A stretch of 64,000 bases of DNA, taken from the NCBI RefSeq assembly GCF_030269685.1, contig NZ_BSTT01000006.1, positions 1 through 64,000 on the forward strand, given 5' to 3'. Every line of letters begins with the position of its first letter. Within the stretch, counting starts at the first letter, position 1. The notes under the pieces are model-generated. The model saw only the letters and a list, made by a program, of their open reading frames with translations, had not been told where the DNA came from and ran no database searches. Below, piece after piece: positions 57,138 through 64,000 of the stretch. The position numbers were made by a program, and so were the translations under genes. The DNA is from Actinomycetospora sp. NBRC 106378. Lineage in GTDB: Bacteria; Actinomycetota; Actinomycetes; Mycobacteriales; Pseudonocardiaceae.

Positions 57138-59158
57138 GTCCGCGCGCAGGGGCGCGGGCGCTCGCTGCCTGCGCCCTGGCGGGCGTCCTGTTCGCCGGCC
57201 TCACGCTGCCCCCGGTCCTGGCCGGCGGCCTGCTCCTCGGTCGGGCCGCGGCGTCGGTCGACGTGACCTCCGGCTCGCTCGCCGGGGGTCGGGTCCGTGA
57301 GGCGTCGGTGATCACCGACGCCGTCGGCACCCCGATCGCCCGGCTCTACGAGCGCTACCGCCTCCCGGTCGGCTCCGACGCCATCGCCGACACCATGAAG
57401 GCCGCGATCGTCGCGATCGAGGACCGCCGCTTCTTCGTCCACGACGGGGTCGACTGGCGGGGACTCGGCCGGGCGCTCGCGAGCAACGCGGTGCGCGGTT
57501 CCCCGCTCGAGGGCCAGGGCGCGTCGACCATCACGATGCAGTACGTCAAGAACTACCGGCTCTACGCGGTGGCGGACACGGCGGCCGACCGTCGGGCGGC
57601 GACCGCCGACACGCTGAGCCGCAAGCTGACCGAGGTGCGGCTCGCGCACCGGGTCGAGGAGCGGCTCGGCAAGGACGAGATCCTCGCCCGCTACCTCGAC
57701 CTGGTCTACTTCGGCAACGGTGCCTATGGCGTGGAGGCCGCGGCCCGGACCTACTTCGCGACGACCGCGGCGACGCTGACGGTGCCGCAGGCGGCGCTCC
57801 TGGCCGGCATCGTCCGCAGCCCGGAGGGCTACGACCCGACGGAGCAGCCGGCAGCGGCACGCGCCCGGCGGGGCGAGGTCCTGCGCGCCATGGCCGACGT
57901 CGGCTCGATCTCCCCGGCGCAGGCCGCGGCCGCCGACGCCGCACCGCTCGGGATCGTCTCGCCCCTCCGTCGCCGGGCACCGGGATGCGGGGCGGCGGTC
58001 GAGGGTACGGGCTTCTTCTGCCGCTACGTGGAGGAGGAGCTGGCGGCGGCCGGGATCCCGCCGTCGGAACTGCGCACGGGCGGCTACACCGTCCGCACCA
58101 CCCTGGACCCGGACGCGCAGGCGCGCGCCGACGCGGCGGCCGGGCGGATCGGGGACTCCTCGGGGGTCGCGAACGTGGTCGCCGTCGTGGCACCGGGATC
58201 GTCCGGCCCTCGACCGGTGCTCGCGCTCGCCGCCAATCGGGAGTACGGGCCGGACGCCGCGGCGGGTCAGAGTTCGTTGCCGCTCGCGACCGCCCCGCTG
58301 CGGGGTGCCGGGTCGGTGTACAAGATCTTCACCGCCGCGACCGCCCTGGAGCAGGCGCTGGTCTCTCCTGACGACGACCTCGACGTGCCGAAGCGCTACA
58401 CGTCGTCGATCTCCCCCGGGCACACGGTCGAGAACCTCGGCAGCTACGACGACCGGTTGACCCTGACCCGGGCGCTGGCGACCTCACCGAACACCGCGTT
58501 CGTCGAGCTCGAGGACCGGATCGGTTCGCTCGGGCCCGTCGTCGAGACCGCCCGGGCGCTGGGCCTGCGCCGCACCCTCGACGCGCCGGCTCCCGGCGGC
58601 GGGACCGTCGGGGAGGCGGTCGTCGCGCAGGACCAGGCCTCGTTCACCCTCGGGCCGAACCCGACGAGCCCGCTCGAGCTCGCCAACGTGGGAGCCACCC
58701 TCGTCGCCGACGGCCGCTGGTGCCCGCCGACGCCGATCCTGTCCGTCACCGACCGCGAGGGTCGCCCGGTGGACCTGCCGACCCCGGAGTGCGATCAGGC
58801 GGTGCCCACCGACGTCGCGGCCGATCTGCGGACCGCGCTGTCGGAGGACCACACCGACGGCACCTCCGCCGACGCGGCCGAGGAGGTCGGATGGGACCGT
58901 CCGATGATCGGCAAGACGGGGACCACCCAGGTCTCGGCGTCCTCGGCCTTCCTCGGCGCCACCACCGCCTACGCCGGCGCGGTGATGACGTTCTCCGACC
59001 GGGGTGCCCCGGAGCCGGTGTGCACCGACCCGGTCCGCGTCTGCTCGGACGGCACGCTCACGGGCGGTTCCGTGCCGGCCGAGACCTGGTACAGGACGAT
59101 GCTGCCGCTGCACCGCGACGTCCCGGAGGGCGACCTCGTGCCCGACCGCGACGACTGA
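57134..59158 (+). CDS. class A penicillin-binding protein (bifunctional transglycosylase/transpeptidase)
   Basis: A 674-residue bifunctional PBP. After a transmembrane helix (about 10-38) comes the glycosyltransferase domain with Glu96 (EDRRFFVHDGVDWRG) and GASTITMQYVKNYRL. The transpeptidase domain has the SxxK-type GSVYKIF, SPN (ATSPNTAFV) and KTG (IGKTGTTQ). It starts in the stop of the BCCT gene, so osmolyte uptake and wall synthesis are expressed together. Box 9 probably controls the whole unit; this is inference. Confidence 0.9.
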   Translation: MSPRAGARALAACALAGVLFAGLTLPPVLAGGLLLGRAAASVDVTSGSLAGGRVREASVITDAVGTPIARLYERYRLPVGSDAIADTMKAAIVAIEDRRFFVHDGVDWRGLGRALASNAVRGSPLEGQGASTITMQYVKNYRLYAVADTAADRRAATADTLSRKLTEVRLAHRVEERLGKDEILARYLDLVYFGNGAYGVEAAARTYFATTAATLTVPQAALLAGIVRSPEGYDPTEQPAAARARRGEVLRAMADVGSISPAQAAAADAAPLGIVSPLRRRAPGCGAAVEGTGFFCRYVEEELAAAGIPPSELRTGGYTVRTTLDPDAQARADAAAGRIGDSSGVANVVAVVAPGSSGPRPVLALAANREYGPDAAAGQSSLPLATAPLRGAGSVYKIFTAATALEQALVSPDDDLDVPKRYTSSISPGHTVENLGSYDDRLTLTRALATSPNTAFVELEDRIGSLGPVVETARALGLRRTLDAPAPGGGTVGEAVVAQDQASFTLGPNPTSPLELANVGATLVADGRWCPPTPILSVTDREGRPVDLPTPECDQAVPTDVAADLRTALSEDHTDGTSADAAEEVGWDRPMIGKTGTTQVSASSAFLGATTAYAGAVMTFSDRGAPEPVCTDPVRVCSDGTLTGGSVPAETWYRTMLPLHRDVPEGDLVPDRDD

Positions 59159-59176
59159 CTATGACCTCACGGCCCG

Positions 59177-59193
59177 CCTGACGATCGTCTGAC
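59177..59193 (-). promoter_or_regulatory. 11-bp direct-repeat box 10 (upstream of AGCS symporter)
   Basis: On the minus strand GTCAGA then GTCAGG, 11 bp apart (GTCAGACGATCGTCAGG), 51 bp before the ATG at 59244. Confidence 0.65.
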
Positions 59194-59243
59194 GAAACGG
59201 TCGCGGGCCTTGTGATCCATGGCCAAGCGTCTGGAATGTCCGT

Positions 59244-60836
59244 ATGACGGCTGCCGCTCCACCCCCCGCCGTGGTCGACGTCCTCGCCCAGGAGGGGGCC
59301 TCGTCCGGGGCCCTCTCGGCGATCGAGGACGCCATCGACGCCGTGTTCACGCCCGTCTCCGAGGGCCTCTCGGCGGTCGTGTTCGCGGAGATCCCGCTCT
59401 TCGGGGTGTCCTTCCCCTGGATCGTCGGGTGGTTGATCCTGGCGGCGCTGATCTTCACCGTCGTGTTCCGGGCGCCGCAGTTCCGCAGCTTCGGGCTCGC
59501 CGTGCGCATCGCGCGTGGCCGGTACACCGGCGACGACGAGCCCGGGGAGATCTCGCACTTCCAGGCGCTGACGTCGGCGGTCTCCGGGACGGTGGGTCTC
59601 GGCAACATCGCGGGCGTCGGTGTCGCGGTCACCATCGGCGGCGCCGGGGCCACGTTCTGGATGATCGTGGCCGGGCTGCTGGGGATGTGCACCAAGTTCG
59701 TCGAGTGCACGCTGGGTGTCCGCTACCGCGAGCACCACGCTGACGGGACCGTCTCCGGTGGCCCGATGCACTACCTGCGGCGCGGCATCGCCGAGCGCTT
59801 CCCGACGGCGTTCGGACGCTCGCTGGGCAAGGTCCTCGCCGGCCTCGCCGCGGTGTTCATCCTCTTCTTCGGGGTCGCCGGCGGGAACATGTTCCAGGCC
59901 AACCAGACCTTCGCCCAGCTCACCGAGGTGACCGGCGGGGAGGCCGGGCTCCTCGGGGGCGACGGTGCCGCGCTGGTCTTCGGTGTCCTGCTCGCCCTGC
60001 TGGTCGGCGCCGTCATCTTCGGTGGCATCCGCTCCGTCGGGCGCGTGACCAGCCGGCTCGTCCCCGCCATGGCGATCGTCTACGTGGCGGCCTGCCTCAT
60101 CGTGCTGCTGGTCAACCTGCCCCTGATCCCCGCCGCCGTCGGCGCCATCATCGGCGGGGCGTTCACGGGAGCCGGCGTCGCCGGCGGCGCGGTCGGCGCC
60201 CTCATCGTGGGCTTCCAGCGCGCCGCGTTCTCCAACGAGGCCGGGCTGGGCTCCTCCCCGATCGCGCACTCCGCGGTGAAGACCCGGCACCCGGCGACCG
60301 AGGGCTATGTCGCGATGCTCGAGCCCTTCGTCGACACCGTCGTCGTCTGCACCATGACCGCCCTGACCATCGTCGTCGCCGACACCACGTTCTGGCGCGA
60401 CGCGCAAGCCGCCGCGGCCGCCGGGGAGGACCCCTCGGGCGTCGTGGTCACCTCCTCGGCGTTCGAAACGGTGCTGCCCTGGTTCCCCTACGTGCTCACC
60501 CTCGCGGTCGCCCTCTTCGCGATCTCGACGATGATCACCTGGGGTTACTACGGGCAGAAGGCCTGGACCTACCTCTTCGGGCGCAGCACCCTCTCCGAGC
60601 GCGTCTACCAGGCGGTTTTCAGTCTGTTCGTCGTCATCGGGTCGGTGCTCACCCTCGGCGCCGTCCTCGACTTCGCCGACGCCGTCCTGTTCCTCCTGGC
60701 CCTGTTCAACATCATCGGGCTCTATCTGCTCGCCCCCGTGGTGAAGCAGGAGGTCGACGCGTTCCGAGCCGCGCGCCGGTCCGGCGAGGTGGTCGAGATG
60801 GCGCCGTCGGAGCGGCGCGCCTCGACCAACGCCTGA
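59244..60836 (+). CDS. alanine/glycine:Na+ symporter (AGCS) family protein
   Basis: A 530-residue AGCS transporter with about 11 helices. The family signature is present as GNIAGVGVAVTIGGAGATFWM, together with AAFSNEAGLGSSPIAHSAVK and MITWGYYGQKAW. It imports alanine or glycine with Na+. ATG 59244 has a weak GGAA site. It lies after the PBP gene with its own promoter and box 10, and converges in function with BCCT as an osmolyte/amino-acid uptake system. Confidence 0.9.
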   Translation: MTAAAPPPAVVDVLAQEGASSGALSAIEDAIDAVFTPVSEGLSAVVFAEIPLFGVSFPWIVGWLILAALIFTVVFRAPQFRSFGLAVRIARGRYTGDDEPGEISHFQALTSAVSGTVGLGNIAGVGVAVTIGGAGATFWMIVAGLLGMCTKFVECTLGVRYREHHADGTVSGGPMHYLRRGIAERFPTAFGRSLGKVLAGLAAVFILFFGVAGGNMFQANQTFAQLTEVTGGEAGLLGGDGAALVFGVLLALLVGAVIFGGIRSVGRVTSRLVPAMAIVYVAACLIVLLVNLPLIPAAVGAIIGGAFTGAGVAGGAVGALIVGFQRAAFSNEAGLGSSPIAHSAVKTRHPATEGYVAMLEPFVDTVVVCTMTALTIVVADTTFWRDAQAAAAAGEDPSGVVVTSSAFETVLPWFPYVLTLAVALFAISTMITWGYYGQKAWTYLFGRSTLSERVYQAVFSLFVVIGSVLTLGAVLDFADAVLFLLALFNIIGLYLLAPVVKQEVDAFRAARRSGEVVEMAPSERRASTNA

Positions 60837-60889
60837 CCCCTCGGGGGGTCGCCGGGTCGGCGGGCGGCGCCACCGGGCAGCCTGTCCGC

Positions 60890-61741
60890 GTGATCCTTCC
60901 CGGACGGCGACGGTTCGCCCGGACCGCAGCGGGCCGGGTGGTCGCCTCCGCCTCCGCGCACCGGCTCCCCGCCCTCGCGGCCGAGTCCGCGTTCTTCGCG
61001 GCCCTGTCGGTGTTCCCGGCGTTGCTCACGGTCGTGGCCATCCTCCGGGCGGCGGCCCCGTCCCTGCCCGGCGCGGCCGACGCCGCGGCGGTCGAGGGGA
61101 TGACCCGACTGCTGCGGCTCGTGCTGACGACGCGGGGCAGTGCGGCCGCGGACGCCGCGACCGCGCTGCTGGCCACGAGCACCCCGGGCCTGCTCACGGT
61201 CGGGACCGCCGCCGCGGTGGTGCTGGTGGTCCGCACGCTGCGCTCGGTGCTCCACGGCCTCGCGACGATCTCCGGGACCGCGCCCCGCTCCTGGCGGATG
61301 GCCGCCGTGCTGGGGATCCTGCTGCTGGTCGGCGCCGCGACCGTCACGGCGGCGGCCGTGCAGGATCCGATCGCGTGGCTCGGGGTGCCCGGCGGGCACC
61401 TGCTCTGGCGGGTACTCCGGTGGCCGCTGATGCTGCTCGCCCTGTTCGGCTGGGCAGTGCTGGTCCTCCGGTCCGGCGTCCGACGGAGGAAGCGGCGCGC
61501 GCTGGTGGCGGCCGGAGCGCTGGCCGTGAGCGGGTGGGTGCTGGCCAGCGCGCTGTACCCGGTCTACGTCTCGGTCGCCGCGAGCGTCGCACAGGGCCTC
61601 GGCGCCCTGGGCGGCGGGCTCATCCTGCTCGTCTGGCTCTACCTGCTCATGGCCTCGCTGTACCTGGCGGCGGAGACCCTCGTGATCAGGTCGTCCCCGC
61701 CCCGCGCCCCGACCACGCGCGGGGACGAGGACCGCGGCTGA
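60890..61741 (+). CDS. YihY/UPF0761 family membrane protein
   Basis: A 283-residue protein with about six helices, annotated in other genomes as YihY (formerly RNase BN). Landmarks are HRLPALAAESAFFAALSVFPALL and GGGLILLVWLYLLMASLYLAAE, the conserved YihY C-terminal block. GTG 60890 is used. It is 53 bp after the symporter gene and may share its transcript. The function is unknown. Confidence 0.82.
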   Translation: MILPGRRRFARTAAGRVVASASAHRLPALAAESAFFAALSVFPALLTVVAILRAAAPSLPGAADAAAVEGMTRLLRLVLTTRGSAAADAATALLATSTPGLLTVGTAAAVVLVVRTLRSVLHGLATISGTAPRSWRMAAVLGILLLVGAATVTAAAVQDPIAWLGVPGGHLLWRVLRWPLMLLALFGWAVLVLRSGVRRRKRRALVAAGALAVSGWVLASALYPVYVSVAASVAQGLGALGGGLILLVWLYLLMASLYLAAETLVIRSSPPRAPTTRGDEDRG

Positions 61742-61757
61742 ACCGGCCACCGCGGTC

Positions 61758-61774
61758 GTCAGGAACGTGCAAGG
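61758..61774 (+). promoter_or_regulatory. 11-bp direct-repeat box 11 (upstream of family A, copy 2)
   Basis: GTCAGG (61758-61763) and GCAAGG (61769-61774), 11 bp apart, 95 bp before the GTG at 61869. It is the counterpart of box 4, and the downstream CCCCTTCC and GGCGTTGCATGTCC are also shared. Confidence 0.65.
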
Positions 61775-61868
61775 GCGGACCCCTTCCACCGTGGCCCGTC
61801 CCGGCGTTGCATGTCCCCGGCCGCGTCGAACGCCCGCCCGGCCGGGAACGCAGGAGGGCAGGTCCGAC

Positions 61869-62216
61869 GTGACGTGCGAGGCCGGGCCCGCGGACTTCTC
61901 CGACATCGTCTGCGAGGAGACGGGGGTGTCGGTGCGGCAGGCGGCCGCCCGCGCGCTGATCGCCCGCGACGAGGTCCTCGGCGAGCCCTCCCCCGCTGGG
62001 GGGCCGCAGCACCACGCGGCGATGATCGAGGACGTGCGGGCGCTCACCGGGGTCCTCGCCGCCGAGTTCGCCCTCGCCGCCCACGACGTGGCCGTCCTGC
62101 GCGATGCCGCGTACTGGGCGTCGGCCGCGCACCGGGCCACCATGCGCTCAGACACCTTCGCCCTCTCCACGGCCCTCGCCATGCGCGGCTACGACGAGGG
62201 CACCGGGAGCCGGTGA
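61869..62216 (+). CDS. conserved hypothetical protein, paralogue family A, copy 2
   Basis: A 115-residue paralogue of the gene at 31767, with DFSDIVCEETGVSVRQAAAR, ALIARDEVLGE, MIEDVRALTGVLAAEF, and YWASAAHRATMRSDTF. The first cysteine pair is retained (VTCEAG, DIVC). The sequence around residues 45-55 differs most. Box 11 and a shared leader lie upstream. Confidence 0.72.
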   Translation: MTCEAGPADFSDIVCEETGVSVRQAAARALIARDEVLGEPSPAGGPQHHAAMIEDVRALTGVLAAEFALAAHDVAVLRDAAYWASAAHRATMRSDTFALSTALAMRGYDEGTGSR

Positions 62217-62232
62217 GGCGTAGCCTCGCCCG

Positions 62233-62249
62233 CCTGACGACCACCTGAC
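62233..62249 (-). promoter_or_regulatory. 11-bp direct-repeat box 12 (upstream of lipoprotein copy 2)
   Basis: On the minus strand GTCAGG and GTCAGG, 11 bp apart (GTCAGGTGGTCGTCAGG), 51 bp before the GTG at 62300. Confidence 0.65.
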
Positions 62250-62299
62250 GATCGCGGCTGGTCCGATTCCAGGCCGGAGACCTGCGGTACCGGTACCGG

Positions 62300-62771
62300 G
62301 TGACCCCACGGCACCCGGGCCCTGCCGTGCTCGCCGTGACCGTCGCCCTCGCCGTCGTCGCCGGGTGCAGCTACGGCGTCGAGGCCGCTCCCCCGCAGAG
62401 TCGGCCGATGGCGCCCGAGAACACCGTCGCGCCCCCGATCCCCCAGACCTGGCTCGGCCAAGTCTGCTCCGCTCTGGTGCCCGCCGTCCGTTTCACGGAG
62501 CCGGTCCCGGCGCCCGTCGACAACGGCCAGTCCACCACCGCGGCCGTCGTCGACCTGCTGCAGGAGCAGGCAGCCTCGCTCCGGGAGCAGCGCGCAGCGC
62601 TGGCGGCGATCCCCGCGAACTCCGACGCCACCCTCGTCGGCAGGCCTCGAACGGGCACGGTCGGCCCTCCCGTTGCCCGGCCCGACCGTCCTGCGGGACC
62701 TCGCTCTGCCCGTGAACCTCACCGACGAGGCGGCGTCGGTCCCGGCCTGCCGCACGCTGAGCGCTTCGTGA
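62300..62771 (+). pseudogene. lipoprotein, paralogue 2, with a frameshift
   Basis: Starts with a signal peptide and lipobox (VALAVVAGCSYG) and matches paralogue 1 up to about residue 113 (VDNGQSTTAAVVDLLQEQA, LREQRAALAAIPANS). At 62639-62640 the frame shifts by one base. In the shifted frame the match resumes ([30 protein letters not shown]) and ends at a stop at 62769-62771. About 40 residues of the middle are also missing relative to copy 1. Either a real frameshift or a sequencing error in a G-run. Confidence 0.7.
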
Positions 62772-62883
62772 GGGTCCGGCAGCGACGTCCCCGGACCTCG
62801 ATCGCCCGCTGCTCGCGGGGCGGCGGTGGAGCGTCGTCGGGGAGGTCCCCGATGAGATCACGAAGGTTGCCCAGCAGGCTCAT
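62719..62883 (-). CDS. MSLLG-type short protein, copy 2
   Basis: A 54-residue protein: [19 protein letters not shown], then [16 protein letters not shown] and a basic end. It resembles the N-terminus at 28461. It converges with, and overlaps antisense, the end of the lipoprotein paralogue (62719-62771), so the C-terminal part is partly a shadow and the true end is uncertain. A weak 11-bp box (62955-62971) lies about 72 bp upstream, as box 1 lies upstream of copy 1. Confidence 0.45.
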   Translation of the reverse strand: MSLLGNLRDLIGDLPDDAPPPPREQRAIEVRGRRCRTLTKRSACGRPGPTPPRR

Positions 62884-62954
62884 CGATCGGTCTCCGCTCA
62901 CGGGCGGTCGGCGTCCAGCACACCACGGCCGACGTCATCGTTGGGTCGGGACGA

Positions 62955-62971
62955 CGTTGCAGCGTCCTGAC
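62955..62971 (-). promoter_or_regulatory. weaker 11-bp direct-repeat box upstream of MSLLG copy 2
   Basis: On the minus strand GTCAGG then GCAACG, 11 bp apart. The second half-site has one mismatch to GCAAGG. Position and gene neighbour agree with the others. Confidence 0.45.
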
Positions 62972-62978
62972 GAAGACC

Positions 62979-63165
62979 GTGATGCGCGGTGTGACGCCCG
63001 ATGCGCTGCGCACCTTCCTGCCCACCCTCGCCGTCGTCGATGACCTGCTGGCGATCACGACCATCTACACCGACGACCTGTCGGTCGTTCCGCTGTCGCT
63101 CGCGCTCGTGCCGCCGGCGTTGTTCGCTTCGCTGGTCCAACGCAAGGTCCGTCGGCGGTGGACTG
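62979..63165 (+). pseudogene. internal fragment of an NhaA Na+/H+ antiporter
   Basis: Reads [31 protein letters not shown] (two stretches) and continues [19 protein letters not shown]. This is the NhaA helix IV-V region with the two adjacent ion-binding aspartates (VVDDLLAI). Sequence before and after does not continue as NhaA: the protein is cut on both sides, with the homologous part only about 60 of 380 or more residues. A remnant of a deleted gene. Confidence 0.75.
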
Positions 63166-63242
63166 CTGCCGCTGGCCCTACTCGAGGAACGACTCGACGC
63201 ACACACCGGTGCGCGTAGGCGATGGCAGCCGTCAGCACCTGA

Positions 63243-63716
63243 TCATCTGACCGGTCGGCCTTCGTCGACGACCGCGGACAGCGCTGCGCCCAGGTCTCCG
63301 GAGAGGCCAGCGGCAGCGAGCCGGTCCGACCACGTCCGTTCGATGTCCTCGATCTCCGCCAACGCGATGCGGACGAGTTCCCGACCCCTGTCGGTCAGCA
63401 CGATCAGGCGCGCCCGCCGATCCAGCGGGTCCGGCACGCGGGCCAGGAGATCCCGCCGCTCGAGGTCGGCGACCACCTCACCCACCGACTGATGAGTGAC
63501 CGCGAGGCCGGCCGCGAGCGTGGTCAGCCGTGCCCCGCCGGGCGGGAGTGACTCGAAGACCTGGTGCGCGGAGAAGGAGATGTTCTCGTAGCCCGCCGCG
63601 CGTAACCGCTCGAGCAGGTCCTCCACCATCAGCCGGCTCACTCGCACGAACAGCGAGATCACCGTCGGAACGGGCTCGCCTGCAGACCCCGCCGCATGCC
63701 GGAACGGCTCTTGCAT
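63243..63716 (-). CDS. MarR family transcriptional regulator
   Basis: A 157-residue MarR regulator. The winged helix-turn-helix spans LTTLAAGLAVTHQSVGEVVADLERRDLLARVPDPLDRRARLIVLT in pieces (about residues 63-107), with Arg/Asp in the wing (DPLDRRAR). It diverges from an F420-type oxidoreductase; two GCAGG-N3-CCTGC dyads lie between, overlapping its own promoter. It is probably an autorepressor that also controls that gene. Confidence 0.88.
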   Translation of the reverse strand: MQEPFRHAAGSAGEPVPTVISLFVRVSRLMVEDLLERLRAAGYENISFSAHQVFESLPPGGARLTTLAAGLAVTHQSVGEVVADLERRDLLARVPDPLDRRARLIVLTDRGRELVRIALAEIEDIERTWSDRLAAAGLSGDLGAALSAVVDEGRPVR

Positions 63717-63720
63717 TCCA

Positions 63721-63760
63721 GCAGGCTACCTGCATACTCGCGATAGGGCAGGTTGCCTGC
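63721..63760. promoter_or_regulatory. paired GCAGG-N3-CCTGC operators
   Basis: GCAGGCTACCTGC (63721-63733) and GCAGGTTGCCTGC (63748-63760) are perfect 13-bp dyads with centres 27 bp apart, immediately before the MarR start and 20 bp before the rightward gene. They are excellent MarR sites for both promoters. Confidence 0.75.
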
Positions 63761-63779
63761 ACAATGAACTGGGAGCTCC

Positions 63780-64000
63780 ATGCCGAGCGAGTCGTTCCGG
63801 ACGTCCGTCGGAGCCGGTGTGACGACGCTGCTGCGCCGCCGCGTGCTCGTGCGCCTCCCAATTCAGGCGTACCGCGTCGGGGCCGGGTGGATGTTCGGCT
63901 CCCGCCTGCTGCTGCTCCACCACACCGGCCGCCGTTCGGGGCGTACGAGACACGTGGTGCTCGAAGTGATCGGGGGGACGCCGCCGGACACGGCCGTCGT
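63780..64000 (+). CDS. nitroreductase/deazaflavin-dependent (Ddn-like) oxidoreductase, partial
   Basis: The first 73 residues of a protein cut by the window end. VTTLLRRRVLVRLPIQAYRVGAG and the family motif LLLLHHTGRRSGRTRHVVLEV are typical of the F420H2-dependent Ddn/FDOR split-barrel family, which binds F420 and reduces nitro or quinone substrates. ATG 63780 follows GGGAG. It is divergent from and probably repressed by the MarR gene. Confidence 0.82.
   Translation, partial: MPSESFRTSVGAGVTTLLRRRVLVRLPIQAYRVGAGWMFGSRLLLLHHTGRRSGRTRHVVLEVIGGTPPDTAV

Noticed and set aside
1..64000. CRISPR array, tRNA, rRNA or insertion sequence
   Set aside because: No regularly spaced identical repeats, no cloverleaf or TTCGAATCC-type arm, no rRNA core and no transposase-like protein were seen.

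Overview
The window is high-GC, gene-dense DNA with GTG/TTG starts, many 4-bp ATGA/GTGA gene overlaps, TetR/LysR/IclR/MarR regulators and an F420-type (Ddn-like) oxidoreductase. This points to an actinomycete, probably Pseudonocardiales-like; that placement is inference from style and gene content. I saw no rRNA, tRNA, CRISPR array, insertion sequence or phage gene.

Region 1 (1-13.3 kb) is accessory lipid/terpenoid-type catabolism. It holds an enoyl-CoA hydratase and a P450 divergent from an SDR, an acyl-CoA dehydrogenase and a TetR regulator, with a perfect 16-bp palindrome in the divergent promoter. An MMPL exporter, a MaoC hydratase, an Asp23-like protein, an alpha/beta hydrolase, a second TetR-SDR pair and an ABM monooxygenase follow. 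Region 2 (13.3-19.7 kb) has a LysR-SDR pair, a truncated SDR running into a VOC protein, and a MocR/PdxR-type regulator divergent from an epimerase.

Region 3 (20-26.5 kb) is a prenylated-FMN decarboxylation locus. A UbiD-like decarboxylase is divergent from a LysR regulator, and a tightly coupled operon encodes an R2-like ligand-binding oxidase, an MHS-type transporter, an SDR and the UbiX flavin prenyltransferase. Region 4 (32.5-37.2 kb) has a hydrolase-TetR pair, an SDR, an acetate-type (AceTr) transporter coupled to an ABM monooxygenase, and a hemerythrin-like protein. Region 5 (37.2-45.5 kb) is a gamma-resorcylate/resorcinol pathway in the gene order of the Rhodococcus tsd system: IclR regulator, MFS transporter, then resorcinol hydroxylase, gamma-resorcylate decarboxylase and one 640-residue protein that fuses maleylacetate reductase to hydroxyquinol 1,2-dioxygenase.

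Region 6 is scattered over 26.6-32.1, 49.3-55.3 and 55.3-63.2 kb and is the most unusual part. Two nearly identical two-component systems (response regulator plus 460-residue kinase) are each followed by a 29-residue membrane peptide and preceded by an oppositely oriented small membrane protein. Paralogous lipoproteins, a paralogous cytosolic family and short MSLLG-type proteins occur around them. Twelve copies of an 11-bp-spaced direct repeat (GTCAGG or GCAAGG half-sites) sit in front of these genes and of a DUF2254 operon, a DUF4232 lipoprotein, a BCCT transporter/class A PBP operon and a Na+:alanine-type symporter. I infer a cell-envelope/osmolyte regulon driven by the duplicated response regulators, with decaying extra copies (26.6-26.7 kb, frameshifted lipoprotein at 62.3 kb, NhaA fragment at 63 kb). 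The window ends with a MarR gene divergent from a truncated F420-type oxidoreductase.
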